A stretch of DNA of 64,000 nt from Vibrio sp. RE88 (GTDB taxonomy: Bacteria > Pseudomonadota > Gammaproteobacteria > Enterobacterales > Vibrionaceae): NCBI RefSeq assembly GCF_013113835.1, contig NZ_VTYQ01000001.1, positions 310,001-374,000 on the forward strand, written 5' to 3'. The stretch's first letter is position 1, and each line of letters starts with the position of its first letter. The position numbers were made by a program, and so were the translations under genes. Shown piece by piece: positions 8,714 to 17,774 of this stretch. A model generated the notes under the pieces. That model was not told where the DNA came from, searched no databases, and saw nothing but the letters and a program-made list of their open reading frames with translations.

Positions 8714-9151
8714 TTATGCCGCGTTCTCATCACAGAACAAGTCGGCGTGAGTAATACCACGCAGGGCACAGCTTTCGTCGAGGTCAGAGATATCTCCACT
8801 GACACCGACCGCGCCGAGGATGTTCTGCTCAGCATCACGGATCAGTAAGCCACCGGGAACGGGGACCATATTACCGTGCGCCAGAACGTTTACGGCGGAG
8901 ATAAACGCGGGGCGGTTGTCTGCGTCTTGAGCGAGCTTTCTGGAGGAGCAGCCGAGCGCGAGAGCACCCCAGGCTTTTGCGATTGCGATGTCTGGCCGCA
9001 TCATGCTACTGCCATCTTGTCGCTGCAACGTAATCAGCTTTCCTCCGCTGTCGAGTACAGCGACCGTCAGAGGGGCGCTTTGGCTCTTTTGTCCAGCCTG
9101 AAAAGTACCGTCAATGACGGCTAGTGCTTGTTCTAGAGTTAAACTTCCCAT
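8714..9151 (-). CDS. glcG: GlcG/HbpS-like (DUF336) protein
   Basis: A 145-residue protein of the GlcG/HbpS family. It has the conserved AVLDSGGKLITLQRQDGS near the N-terminus, DIAIAKAWGAL in the middle, and GGLLIRDAEQNILGAVGVSGD near the end. GlcG is encoded in glycolate/glyoxylate loci; its biochemical role is not settled, and some homologues bind haem or cobalamin-related ligands. It lies 20 bp downstream of malate synthase and has a GGAG site before its ATG, so the two are probably co-transcribed. Confidence 0.82.
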   Translation of the reverse strand: MGSLTLEQALAVIDGTFQAGQKSQSAPLTVAVLDSGGKLITLQRQDGSSMMRPDIAIAKAWGALALGCSSRKLAQDADNRPAFISAVNVLAHGNMVPVPGGLLIRDAEQNILGAVGVSGDISDLDESCALRGITHADLFCDENAA

Positions 9152-9171
9152 GTTATCTCCTGATTTTTTGT

Positions 9172-10800
9172 TTACGCGGCTCCTTGCAGAAGCTCGTAAC
9201 TAGGTAAGGTCAGGAAGGTGGCGAACTCTTCTGCAGTAGACAACTTATAGAAAAGGTCAGCAGTTTGTTCAAAGCGGCCTGCCGCATAGCGAGCCTCACC
9301 CACTTCCTGTTTGATAGTGTCGAGTTCCTGATACAACCACGTGTGGAATAATTCTTTGTTGAAGGTCTGGCCGTCATCCAGCGTCACGCCGTGATGAATC
9401 CATTGCCAGATGTTCGCGCGAGAGATTTCTGCCGTCGCTGCGTCTTCCATCAGACCATAGATAGGTACACAACCTGAGCCCTGAATCCATGCCTCAATGT
9501 AGTAGAGGGCAATGCGAATGTTCTTGCGCACGCCAGCTTCGTCACGCGAGCCTTCACACGGTTTAAGCAGCAGGTCAGCGCCAATCTCGTGCGTAGGGCT
9601 GACGAAATCGAGCTGATTGACTTTGCCTTCAAGGTTTTTATCAAACACAGACATCGCCAAGTCGACTAAAGCAGGGTGAGCGACCCAAGTGCCATCGTGA
9701 CCATTGCGTGATTCACGTTCTTTATCTTCAATCACTTTAGCGGTGACGCGTTCCATCTCCTGCGGGTCTTTGGCAGGAATAAAGGCCGACATACCACCCA
9801 TTGCCAGCGCACCACGCTGGTGGCAGGTTCTGACGAGTAACTGACTGTAAGCATTGAGGAACTCTTTATCCATACCAACCACATGACGATCTGGTAGGAT
9901 GCGATCTGGATGGTTTTTCAACGTTTTTATGTAGCTGAAAATGTAATCCCAGCGGCCGCAGTTCATCGCCACGATATGATCGCGCATGGCATAGAGCATC
10001 TCTTCCATTTGGAATACTGCTGGCAGTGTTTCAATCAGTACGGTTGCGCGGATGGTGCCACGTGCCACGCCGAAGTGATCTTCAGTGAAAGCAAATACGT
10101 CATCCCACCATTTTGCTTCTTCCATGCTTTCTAGCTTAGGAATGTAGTAGTAAACGCCCAGACCTTGTTGCGCTCGGGTCTGATAGTTGTGATAGAAGTA
10201 CAAAGCGAAGTCCATTAAACAGCCCGGAATCGCTTGTTGATTGAATTGGATTGATTGCTCTGGCAGGTGCAGGCCGCGTGGACGAGCGATCAGTAGGGCA
10301 GGGTTAGCATTCAGCTCATATTGCTTATTTTTTTTGTCGTCAAAGTAGCTGATGGTGCCTGCGTTGGCGTCTCTGAGGTTGATTTGCCCTTCGACCATGT
10401 TTTCCCATGTCGGTGAAGAAGCATCTTCAAAGCAGCACATAAAGACTTTCGCGCCGGAGTTCAGCGCGTTGATAACCATTTTTCTGTCTACCGGACCGGT
10501 AATTTCTACTCGGCGATCCAATAGCTCTGGCGGTGGTGTTGCCACTTTCCATGATTTGTCATCACGAATCGCCTGAGTGTCAGTTCTGAAATCTGGCAAT
10601 GCACCCGCATCGTATTGCTTTTGCTGTTCCTCGCGTGCTTGCAGCAAAGCGTCACGACGGGCGCCAAATCGGTTTACCAATACTGTCAGAAAAGAAAGGG
10701 CTTCATCTGACAGAATCTCCTTATAGCCTGGGTTGTCTGTATGACCGACAACCTCCAGACAGGCAGTTTCTTCTCTTTCGGCTAGATCGTTCAAATTCAT
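9172..10800 (-). CDS. aceB: Malate synthase A
   Basis: A 542-residue protein of the AceB length class. It condenses glyoxylate with acetyl-CoA to give malate in the cytoplasm. The family signature is visible in MNCGRWDYIFSYIKTL, with DASSPTWENMVEGQINL and ARPRGLHLPEQ upstream and GSGCVPIYGLMEDAATAEISR downstream (shown here in pieces of the active-site barrel). It is divergent from gcl, so the two main fates of glyoxylate share one promoter region. No isocitrate lyase gene is adjacent, so the glyoxylate probably comes from another source such as glycolate or ureides. Confidence 0.95.
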   Translation of the reverse strand: MNLNDLAEREETACLEVVGHTDNPGYKEILSDEALSFLTVLVNRFGARRDALLQAREEQQKQYDAGALPDFRTDTQAIRDDKSWKVATPPPELLDRRVEITGPVDRKMVINALNSGAKVFMCCFEDASSPTWENMVEGQINLRDANAGTISYFDDKKNKQYELNANPALLIARPRGLHLPEQSIQFNQQAIPGCLMDFALYFYHNYQTRAQQGLGVYYYIPKLESMEEAKWWDDVFAFTEDHFGVARGTIRATVLIETLPAVFQMEEMLYAMRDHIVAMNCGRWDYIFSYIKTLKNHPDRILPDRHVVGMDKEFLNAYSQLLVRTCHQRGALAMGGMSAFIPAKDPQEMERVTAKVIEDKERESRNGHDGTWVAHPALVDLAMSVFDKNLEGKVNQLDFVSPTHEIGADLLLKPCEGSRDEAGVRKNIRIALYYIEAWIQGSGCVPIYGLMEDAATAEISRANIWQWIHHGVTLDDGQTFNKELFHTWLYQELDTIKQEVGEARYAAGRFEQTADLFYKLSTAEEFATFLTLPSYELLQGAA

Positions 10801-10832
10801 TGTTCGTCTCCTTTAAACAATATTGATCGATT

Positions 10833-10842
10833 TTGTGTACAA
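10833..10842. promoter_or_regulatory. TTGTrTACAA palindrome on the aceB side
   Basis: TTGTGTACAA lies 33 bp upstream of the aceB start. The same motif recurs as TTGTATACAA next to gcl. This form is typical of GntR/FCD-type operators, but no GntR gene is in the window. The rest of the 312-bp gap (10801-11112) is AT-rich promoter sequence. Confidence 0.45.
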
Positions 10843-11084
10843 AAATTATTTACACGAATACTTATATGGGAAAATTTGTAAACAATCAAAGGGTATTTAA
10901 CATTTATTTTTCATTTGCTCGTCTGGGAAATTATTTTTACGTAAAGATATTTTATGTAAAGTAATGATTTCTTTGTGTTATGGGGTTAGCAACCACTTAG
11001 GGTAAATGTTCTATGTTGAAAAAATGTTGCAAATGGGGGTTGCTATATTTAGAAATTGATTCATAGTACACAAAGTGTCTTTGG

Positions 11085-11096
11085 ATTGTATACAAT
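11085..11096. promoter_or_regulatory. Perfect palindrome in the gcl leader
   Basis: ATTGTATACAAT is a perfect 12-bp palindrome 17 bp upstream of the gcl start and just before its ribosome site. A third, imperfect copy (AGTACACAAA) lies near 11066. Together with the aceB-side copy it is a candidate shared operator. Confidence 0.5.
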
Positions 11097-11112
11097 TGAA
11101 ATGGAGGTTCGC

Positions 11113-12885
11113 ATGGCAAAGATGAAGGCAATCGAAGCAGCGGTAGAAGTATTGAAAAAGGAAGGCGTAGACATTGCCTTCGGCGTTCCAGGCGCTGCCA
11201 TCAACCCTATGTACGCGGCAATGAAAAAGCTCGGTGGTATTGATCATGTGTTAGCACGACATGTGGAAGGTGCATCGCACATGGCGGAGGGTTACACCCG
11301 TACTAATCAAGACAACATTGGTGTCTGTATCGGTACATCTGGCCCAGCAGGGACAGACATGATCACTGGCCTGTATTCAGCGTCGGCGGATTCCATTCCA
11401 ATCTTATGTATTACGGGTCAGGCACCAAGAGCCCGTCTACACAAAGAAGATTTTCAGGCGGTGGATATTGAATCCATTGCGAAACCAGTCACCAAATGGG
11501 CGACGACGGTTCTAGAGCCCGCTCAGGTGCCGCGTGCTTTCCAGCAGGCATTCCACCTAATGCGTTCTGGTCGTCCGGGTCCGGTTCTAATTGACCTGCC
11601 ACTTGATGTTCAGTTAACAGAAATTGAATTCGACATCGACACCTATGAGCCGCTAGAAGCGTATCAACCAAAAGCGACACGTGCGCAGGTTGAGAAAGCG
11701 ATGGCGATGATGTGTGAGTCACAAAACCCAGTCATCGTTTCAGGTGGCGGCGTAATCAACGCTGGTGCGGAAGAGCTACTACAACAGTTCGCTGAAATTA
11801 CTGGCGTGCCTGTTATCCCAACCTTGATGGGCTGGGGTTCCATTGCGGATGACCACGAACTGATGGCCGGTATGGTGGGCTTGCAGACTGCGCACCGCTA
11901 TGGCAACGCGACTATGCTGGAATCGGATTTCGTGTTCGGTATTGGTAACCGTTGGGCCAACCGCCACACTGGTTCACTGGATGTCTACACCAAGGGCCGC
12001 AAGTTTGTTCACGTCGATATTGAACCAACTCAAATTGGCCGCGTGTTCTGTCCGGATCTTGGAATTGTTTCTGACGCCAAAGCAGCGCTGGAATTGCTGG
12101 TTGAAGTCGCTCGTGAGTGGCGTGATGCTGGCAAACTACCTAATCGTGGCGCATGGGTGGCAGAGTGTCAGCAGCGTAAATCGAGCATGCTGCGTAAGAC
12201 GCACTACACTGATGCGCCAATCAAACCAATGCGTGTTTATGAAGAGATGAACAAAGCCTTTGGCCGCGATACTTGTTACGTCAGCACTATCGGTTTGTCT
12301 CAGATTGCAGCGGCGCAGTTCCTTCACGTTTATAAACCACGCCACTGGATCAACTGTGGTCAAGCAGGTCCGCTTGGCTGGACAACACCAGCAGCTCTAG
12401 GCGTACGTGCCGCGGATCCAAACCGCGACATCGTGGCAATCTCGGGAGACTACGACTTCCAGTTCATGATTGAAGAATTAGCGGTAGGCGCTCAGTTCAA
12501 CCTGCCATACATCCACGTATTGGTGAACAACTCCTATCTAGGTTTGATTCGTCAGGCACAGCGCCAGTTCGATATCGACTACTGTGTTCAGTTGGCGTTT
12601 GAAAACCAAAATGCGCCAGAGCTTGACGGCTACGGTGTTGACCACGTGACCGTGGTTGAAGGTTTAGGTTGTAAAGCTATTCGTGTAACTGACCCAGAAC
12701 AGATGCAGGCCGCGTTTGCACAAGCGAAAGAGCTGATGAACAAACACAAAGTACCTGTTGTGGTGGAAGTGATTCTTGAGCGCGTGACCAACATTTCTAT
12801 GGGTGTAGAGATTGATGCCATCAACGAGTTTGAATCTCTGGCAGACAGCATCGACGACGCACCAACCGCGCTAGCCAATCAATAA
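11113..12885 (+). CDS. gcl: Glyoxylate carboligase (tartronate-semialdehyde synthase)
   Basis: A 590-residue ThDP enzyme that joins two glyoxylates into tartronate semialdehyde and CO2. The N-terminal pyrimidine-binding domain carries [10 protein letters not shown], with Val in place of the usual catalytic Glu as known for this enzyme. The C-terminal domain has the ThDP motif [19 protein letters not shown] ending near VLVNNSYLG. It is close to E. coli Gcl along its length. The start is the ATG at 11113 (MAKMKA) because GGAGG precedes it by 6 bp and it matches the E. coli N-terminus; the in-frame ATG at 11056 would add 19 residues. Confidence 0.96.
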   Translation: MAKMKAIEAAVEVLKKEGVDIAFGVPGAAINPMYAAMKKLGGIDHVLARHVEGASHMAEGYTRTNQDNIGVCIGTSGPAGTDMITGLYSASADSIPILCITGQAPRARLHKEDFQAVDIESIAKPVTKWATTVLEPAQVPRAFQQAFHLMRSGRPGPVLIDLPLDVQLTEIEFDIDTYEPLEAYQPKATRAQVEKAMAMMCESQNPVIVSGGGVINAGAEELLQQFAEITGVPVIPTLMGWGSIADDHELMAGMVGLQTAHRYGNATMLESDFVFGIGNRWANRHTGSLDVYTKGRKFVHVDIEPTQIGRVFCPDLGIVSDAKAALELLVEVAREWRDAGKLPNRGAWVAECQQRKSSMLRKTHYTDAPIKPMRVYEEMNKAFGRDTCYVSTIGLSQIAAAQFLHVYKPRHWINCGQAGPLGWTTPAALGVRAADPNRDIVAISGDYDFQFMIEELAVGAQFNLPYIHVLVNNSYLGLIRQAQRQFDIDYCVQLAFENQNAPELDGYGVDHVTVVEGLGCKAIRVTDPEQMQAAFAQAKELMNKHKVPVVVEVILERVTNISMGVEIDAINEFESLADSIDDAPTALANQ

Positions 12886-12908
12886 TCTGTTTATCGCAAA
12901 ATACTGAA

Positions 12909-12926
12909 GCAGCCCGAAAGGGCTGC
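12909..12926 (+). other. Intercistronic hairpin between gcl and hyi
   Basis: A 7-bp GC stem GCAGCCC/GGGCTGC closes a GAAA tetraloop. It has no T-run, so it is more likely an RNA-stabilising element than a terminator within the gcl-hyi-glxR transcript. Confidence 0.55.
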
Positions 12927-12944
12927 AAGAAAAAGGACATCACT

Positions 12945-13721
12945 ATGGCAAAGTTTGCTGCAAATTTATCCATGTTATTTACCGAGGTTGATTTCCTTGA
13001 GCGCTTTGACGCTGCTGCTCAGGCTGGATTCAGCGGTGTGGAATACCTCTTCCCTTACGCATTTGATGCTGAGCAAATCAAACAGAAGCTGGAGCAAAAC
13101 AACCTGACACAGGTGCTGTTCAACCTTCCGGCGGGTGATTGGGATGCTGGCGACCGCGGCATTGCGTGTGACCCGTCACGCATCGAAGAGTTTCAGTCAG
13201 GCGTTGCGTTAGCCATTCAGTACGCCAAGGTGCTGGGTAACACGCAGGTCAACTGTCTGGCGGGGATTACGCCTGCTGGTGTCAGCCAACAGGATGCGCA
13301 TGCAGCCTTTGTCATTAACCTCAGATACGCCGCTCAAGCATTGCAGGAAGCGGGGCTAAGGCTGGTAATTGAAGCGATTAACACTCGTGATATTCCGGGC
13401 TTTTTCCTCAACACTACTGAGCAGGCCAAAGCAGTGATTAAAGAAGTGGGCAGTGACAACCTGTTCATTCAGTACGACATCTACCACATGCAGATCATGG
13501 AAGGGGATTTAGCGCCAACCATGAGTGCCAACATTGGCCAGATCGCCCACGTGCAGCTGGCGGACAACCCGGGCCGTCATGAACCGGGAACTGGTGAGAT
13601 TAACTACCCATTTGTCCTCAAACATCTGGATGAATTGGGTTACCAAGGTTGGGTGGGCTGTGAATACAAGCCAAAAACCACCACAACTGAAGGCTTAGAT
13701 TGGCTAAACCTATACCGCTAA
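12945..13721 (+). CDS. hyi: Hydroxypyruvate isomerase
   Basis: A 258-residue TIM-barrel protein of the xylose-isomerase-like superfamily that interconverts hydroxypyruvate and tartronate semialdehyde. Conserved metal-site segments are visible: LVIEAINTRDIPGF, QYDIYHMQIMEGD and HVQLADNPGRHEPGTGEINY, and GCEYKP near the end. It follows gcl and precedes the reductase, the usual gene order for glyoxylate assimilation to glycerate. Confidence 0.95.
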   Translation: MAKFAANLSMLFTEVDFLERFDAAAQAGFSGVEYLFPYAFDAEQIKQKLEQNNLTQVLFNLPAGDWDAGDRGIACDPSRIEEFQSGVALAIQYAKVLGNTQVNCLAGITPAGVSQQDAHAAFVINLRYAAQALQEAGLRLVIEAINTRDIPGFFLNTTEQAKAVIKEVGSDNLFIQYDIYHMQIMEGDLAPTMSANIGQIAHVQLADNPGRHEPGTGEINYPFVLKHLDELGYQGWVGCEYKPKTTTTEGLDWLNLYR

Positions 13722-13749
13722 GTGCGGTTAACGTTACGGAGAACATATT

Positions 13750-14646
13750 ATGAAAATTGCATTTATCGGTACAGGTATCATGGGTAAGCCAATGGCGATC
13801 AACCTGCAAAAAGCGGGTCACGACATTGTGTTGACTGATCACTTCAACCCGCCACCGGTTGAACTTGTTGAAGCTGGTGCGTTGGTTTGTCATTCACCAG
13901 CAGAAGCGACTCGTCTGGCGGACGCAATTATCCTGATGGTGCCAAACACACCGCAGGTGGAAGACGTACTGTTCGGCGAGAACGGTGTTGAAGCTGGCCT
14001 AAACGAAAGTGGCGCAGCAGGCAAGCTGGTTATCGATATGAGTTCGATTTCACCAATCGCCACCAAGGCGATTGCGGCACGTGTCAACGAAAGCGGCGCG
14101 CAATATCTAGATGCACCAGTATCAGGCGGTGAAGTGGGTGCTATTAATGCGTCACTGAGCATCATGGTTGGTGGTGAGCAATCAGCGTTTGATAAAGCGC
14201 GTCCACTGTTCGAGGTGATGGGTAAAAACATCACGCTAGTCGGTGAAAATGGTGCGGGTCAGACGTGTAAAGTCGCTAACCAAATCATTGTTGCGTTGAA
14301 CATCGAAGCGGTATCTGAAGCTTTAGTGTTTGCATCAAAAGCGGGTGCCGATCCAGCGCGTGTACGTCAGGCACTGCTTGGCGGCTTTGCTAATTCTAAG
14401 ATTCTTGAAGTGCACGGCGAGCGCATGGTGGAAGGCACATTCGACCCAGGCTTTAAGATTACATTGCACCAGAAAGATCTAGACCTTGCGCTGACTGGCG
14501 CTAAAGAGTTGGATGTAGCACTACCAAACACCGCAAATGCTCAGGAGCTGTTTGAAGATTGTGCAGCAATGGGCGGTCAGAACTGGGATCACTCTGCGCT
14601 GATTAAAGCGATTGAGAAACGCTCAGGCCACTCAATCAGGGACTAA
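13750..14646 (+). CDS. glxR: Tartronate semialdehyde reductase
   Basis: A 298-residue beta-hydroxyacid dehydrogenase that reduces tartronate semialdehyde to D-glycerate with NAD(P)H. The N-terminal Rossmann motif is IAFIGTGIMGKPMAINL. The substrate-binding signature is LDAPVSGGEVGA, and the catalytic lysine lies in GAGQTCKVANQ. GlxR and GarR are closely related; linkage to gcl and hyi favours the name glxR. Confidence 0.93.
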   Translation: MKIAFIGTGIMGKPMAINLQKAGHDIVLTDHFNPPPVELVEAGALVCHSPAEATRLADAIILMVPNTPQVEDVLFGENGVEAGLNESGAAGKLVIDMSSISPIATKAIAARVNESGAQYLDAPVSGGEVGAINASLSIMVGGEQSAFDKARPLFEVMGKNITLVGENGAGQTCKVANQIIVALNIEAVSEALVFASKAGADPARVRQALLGGFANSKILEVHGERMVEGTFDPGFKITLHQKDLDLALTGAKELDVALPNTANAQELFEDCAAMGGQNWDHSALIKAIEKRSGHSIRD

Positions 14647-14657
14647 TTCCTGTCGGG

Positions 14658-14684
14658 ACGATGTGGGTTCCTCTCCCGCATCGT
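14658..14684 (+). terminator. Hairpin after glxR
   Basis: A 10-bp stem with one G-T pair (14658-14667 with 14675-14684) begins 11 bp after the glxR stop and probably ends the gcl operon. The remaining gap to 14948 shows no convincing gene; a leftward 85-codon frame there looks non-coding. Confidence 0.6.
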
Positions 14685-14902
14685 TCCATGGTGTAGCGGT
14701 CCTGCTGATTCTCTCATGGCTTGAATCCGTAGTCGCTGCTCCTAAATGATTCATTACTAAATCGCGTAGTTTTTCGTCTCCTTTTATACGCGTTCCCGTC
14801 GTAAGACAGCAGGTTGGAGTTACACCTTCCTCGGGCTCCATATTGCAGGCTCCTGGTGTGCTTACTTCGGGATTTTTTATCCTCACCACTTTGTCTCTCT
14901 TA

Positions 14903-14920
14903 ACATATTGTTTAGTATGT
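14903..14920. promoter_or_regulatory. Candidate operator of the TetR gene
   Basis: The inverted repeat ACATA-N8-TATGT lies 28 bp upstream of the TetR start, a common place for an autoregulatory site. It does not match the E. coli RutR consensus. Confidence 0.35.
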
Positions 14921-14948
14921 CGTTACACCAGATGTATAGGGAATAACA

Positions 14949-15563
14949 ATGTCTCGTATCAGGCAGAAAAATCAGGGATTGATTATCGATGTCGCGAGTG
15001 AACAATTTGCCACCCACGGCTACGCAGCGACAAAGATGGCGGATATTGCAAAAGCCGCAGATATCCCTAAACCTAATGTGTTCTACTACTTCAGCAGTAA
15101 AGACAAGCTCTACTATGCTGTGCTCCAGACGGTGACTCAGCCGTTACTGGAAGCCTCTCGCCCGATTGAAGAACTCGACGACCCAGTCGAAGCCTTAACT
15201 CAATACATTGAAGCTAAGCTGCGTATTTCGCGCGACCACCCACACGCGTCTAAAGTGTTCGCTAATGAAGTGATGTCAGGAGCTAAGGTGCTGCCAGAAG
15301 ACATCGGGCAAGAGCTGTTTAAGCAGTCACAGATGATTTTGGATAAGTTCGCGACCTGGAGTGAAGAAGGGTTGATGGATAAAGTCCCTGCACACCACCT
15401 GATGTTCACCATCTGGGCAGCGACGCAGACTTACGCAGATTTCAGCTGGCAGATCTGTAACGTTATGCAGAAAGACACGCTGGATAATGGCGATTACCAA
15501 CAAGCCGCTGAATTTATCACCCAGCTAGTGATTAAAGGCTGTGGAGTGAAGGGTAAAGCGTAA
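14949..15563 (+). CDS. TetR-family regulator, RutR-like
   Basis: A 204-residue TetR protein. The helix-turn-helix is KMADIAKAADIPKPNVFYYF (about 29-48). The ligand domain closely follows E. coli RutR, including YIEAKLRISRDHPHAS, PAHHLMFTIWAATQTYADF and the final VIKGCGVKG. RutR senses pyrimidine/purine breakdown signals and in E. coli controls nucleobase catabolism. Here the gene follows the glyoxylate operon, which fits control of ureide or nucleobase degradation. Its targets cannot be read directly. Confidence 0.87.
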   Translation: MSRIRQKNQGLIIDVASEQFATHGYAATKMADIAKAADIPKPNVFYYFSSKDKLYYAVLQTVTQPLLEASRPIEELDDPVEALTQYIEAKLRISRDHPHASKVFANEVMSGAKVLPEDIGQELFKQSQMILDKFATWSEEGLMDKVPAHHLMFTIWAATQTYADFSWQICNVMQKDTLDNGDYQQAAEFITQLVIKGCGVKGKA

Positions 15564-15622
15564 GTAACCACCCACTTATGCGAATTAGCGACTGAAGTTA
15601 GTTGGTTTTATCTGTTCAAAAA

Positions 15623-15653
15623 AAGGGCGTAACCAATTAATGGTTACGCCCTT
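15623..15653. terminator. Bidirectional terminator between the TetR gene and the NlpC/P60-like gene
   Basis: A 13-bp perfect stem (15623-15635 with 15641-15653) is preceded by an A-run and lies between convergent genes. Confidence 0.82.
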
Positions 15654-15703
15654 ATTGTTACCTTGGAGATTAGCACCAATTTAGCACTGAACAATCGCAA
15701 TTA

Positions 15704-16741
15704 TCACAAGAAATATTCTAACGGCGCGATCTCTTGGAAAACCATATTGTACAAGCGACCATTTCTTTTGGGCTTCATGTGTAGCGCTTTGACTGCTGGA
15801 TAATCCTCTAGATATTCAGGAGTCAGTGAAAGCATTTCGTGCCTGAATTCACTTTTTACATTAAGCCCAAAATACGTCTCATAAATATGCAATAGTCTCC
15901 CAAACCCTTTTCTTTCCTGTGCTTGCAGACTCCATGCCTCTTCCAATATCTCCACCAGTTCTATAGATTCGCTGCTTTGCTTCCATTTTCTAGCATGCTC
16001 ATATTTTTTTATCACTTTGTGAGTGTGAAGAATGAGAGCGGGGATTTTTAGCCTTCCGGCGAGGTAAAAATTCCCGCTAGTATTGAGAAGGTGTTCCAAG
16101 TATTTAGGTGTGACACCTCTAGGATCTGAGCCAAAACAAGTTTTGCCATACAAGGCAACTGACGCACTCTCATATGCCGCGACGGCTAGCTGAGAACAAA
16201 ACATATTAGGGATAACGTCACTGCTACCATAAACGAAACTGATGATGTCTTCGATAAACTGATTGGTAGTCGACTTAAAGGCTCTTTCCTGAGACAACGA
16301 TTTTATGGCGCCACCCATGTCATAATTACCATCAAGAATATTTCGATTTTTAGGTCTTGTATCAACATCAATTCTGCAGAGTGCCTTAGTCACTGCCACA
16401 GCACCCTTAGCTAATTCTTTGTTTTTGCATTTAAATACAATAGCGGCATTGTTTGGTATCTCATCGGTGTCGTGAACTTCTGCTGCAGCTTCTGCTAATA
16501 AGCGATTTGATAAACCAATGGCTGCATGTTCAGACGTTGATGAACCTTGAAGTTTTATCCCGAACTTTTCATCTGCTGACTTCTTATGCAGAAGCTTTTG
16601 TCCCCATGTAATTCCGAGTTCGACTTGACCAAACGCCCACCCAGGGAAGACTTTGAATATCAGCACATCTCCGGGTTCTACTTCAACCTCATCCAGTTTG
16701 TTGTATTGTTTTAGACTTGCAATAGCATCATTTTTATACAT
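15704..16741 (-). CDS. Permuted NlpC/P60-like (YiiX-type) protein, possible toxin
   Basis: A 345-residue protein without a signal peptide. Its N-terminal two thirds has features of the circularly permuted NlpC/P60 papain-like fold: VEPGDVLIFKV at the start, a histidine in SEHAAIGLSN followed by LLAEAAAEV, and a cysteine in NMFCSQLAVAAYESA (about residue 183). His and Cys in this order are the catalytic pair of YiiX/YaeF-type enzymes, which cleave or transfer acyl or amide bonds. The C-terminal 110 residues are unrecognised. GGGGAG precedes the ATG. Its isolation next to a putative toxin pair makes a secreted effector plausible, but no immunity gene adjoins it. Confidence 0.6.
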   Translation of the reverse strand: MYKNDAIASLKQYNKLDEVEVEPGDVLIFKVFPGWAFGQVELGITWGQKLLHKKSADEKFGIKLQGSSTSEHAAIGLSNRLLAEAAAEVHDTDEIPNNAAIVFKCKNKELAKGAVAVTKALCRIDVDTRPKNRNILDGNYDMGGAIKSLSQERAFKSTTNQFIEDIISFVYGSSDVIPNMFCSQLAVAAYESASVALYGKTCFGSDPRGVTPKYLEHLLNTSGNFYLAGRLKIPALILHTHKVIKKYEHARKWKQSSESIELVEILEEAWSLQAQERKGFGRLLHIYETYFGLNVKSEFRHEMLSLTPEYLEDYPAVKALHMKPKRNGRLYNMVFQEIAPLEYFL

Positions 16742-17387
16742 TGGTTTATCTCCCCACTCAGTGTACTTTTTCTGTGCCTATACCATCCTAAAAGTGTTGT
16801 GTTTCCTCGTTCGTTCATGAACATCTTAGATATGCATCCTATGATGCGAAGTGCTACTTAAGTGGGCGTATGAACTCTCAATACGCTACAACAAGAAGGT
16901 ATCGAATGCGGTAATCTGATCCACCTAATTAACATTTTTATAACTTCTAGATGAACGTAGCGCAATAGTGCTAGTAAGATAAGTATTTTCTTGAAGAAAT
17001 TTGAATTCTAGGAACGTACAAAATCTGTTCATCGAAGAAGAACAGCTTAATTTAAAACCGCAGTGAGTATTGTATGGCTTTGTAAGGCTATGTAAGGGCT
17101 CTTATAAAGTGACAGTCAATCGCTTTGCTTTATTAACAGAATGATGGGAGGTATAAAATTTGTATTCTAATGATACACATGAGTATTTAAATAGTGGCTT
17201 AACTTGGGAACCGATAAACGGAACTAGTTCAATTAGCAGCTTTAAATAAAAGAGCTAGAGAGTCATTTGTTATACTTTCTAGGGAGTTAAGTCTTAATTG
17301 TCCTGGCTCTTTGGCTGCCCTTGGTTTCTTGGTGAACGATTCAAACTGAACAACGAAAAAATGGGAAGCAATCGCTTCCCATATGGC
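16742..17387. other. Gene-free AT-rich spacer
   Basis: These 646 bp contain no open frame with a ribosome site on either strand that I could support. The right end holds the terminator of the toxin pair. I saw no inverted terminal repeats, transposase remnant or tRNA. The length and composition suit an accessory region or a decayed gene. Confidence 0.5.
17361..17382 (-). terminator. Intrinsic terminator of the toxin/immunity pair
   Basis: The stem ATGGGAAGC/GCTTCCCAT with a 4-nt loop is followed by a T-run when read leftward, 6 bp beyond the stop of the small membrane protein gene. Confidence 0.85.
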
Positions 17388-17774
17388 TTAAGGCATGTAC
17401 CCAGTAAACTTTAAGAAAATGAGACTTACAATAAGAATTATGTAGCTCCACATACCTAATGCATTGACCCACATAAATATTTTAAACTTCTTTGAGTCGG
17501 TCGTAACTCGATGACGAATAAATGGGTATTTCACCCAGTAATAAAAACAGCGACTACCAATTGCCCAAGACATTTGATATTGAGGGCGCATATAGCCTTT
17601 ATCGTCATAATATTTATTCAGATCTTTTGCCAATTGCTTGTCTATATAAATAATGTGTTTAAAACTGCCGAGAGAAACAATTGCACTCATGACGACAGCG
17701 GGAACAGACCAAATAAGAGCGTAGCTCCCAAAAGCCAAGCCTGTAAGACCAACAATTGCCTCATACCAAGCCAT
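17388..17774 (-). CDS. Small membrane protein, candidate immunity protein
   Basis: A 128-residue protein with one hydrophobic stretch near the N-terminus (about 8-38, long enough for one or two helices) and a C-terminal helix pair (about 98-124) ending in KFTGYMP. The middle is polar and tyrosine-rich. I do not recognise the family. Its ATG overlaps the stop of the upstream gene as TGATG, so the two are translationally coupled, and a terminator follows at once. A membrane-spanning partner coupled to a glycine-rich, putatively membrane-inserting toxin is the usual picture for immunity against a pore-forming effector. This is inference from context. Confidence 0.6.
   Translation of the reverse strand: MAWYEAIVGLTGLAFGSYALIWSVPAVVMSAIVSLGSFKHIIYIDKQLAKDLNKYYDDKGYMRPQYQMSWAIGSRCFYYWVKYPFIRHRVTTDSKKFKIFMWVNALGMWSYIILIVSLIFLKFTGYMP

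Noticed and set aside
11056-11112. N-terminal extension of gcl
   Set aside because: The ATG at 11056 has no ribosome site, the added residues do not match Gcl proteins, and they would span the palindromic operator.
14632-14889. Leftward 85-codon frame between glxR and the TetR gene
   Set aside because: It overlaps the glxR end, has an odd composition (many Thr, Pro, Cys) and no clear ribosome site. The same region holds the glxR hairpin.
16742-17387. Transposase or phage remnant in the long spacer
   Set aside because: Only very short frames were found, with no recognisable motif, terminal repeats or target duplication.
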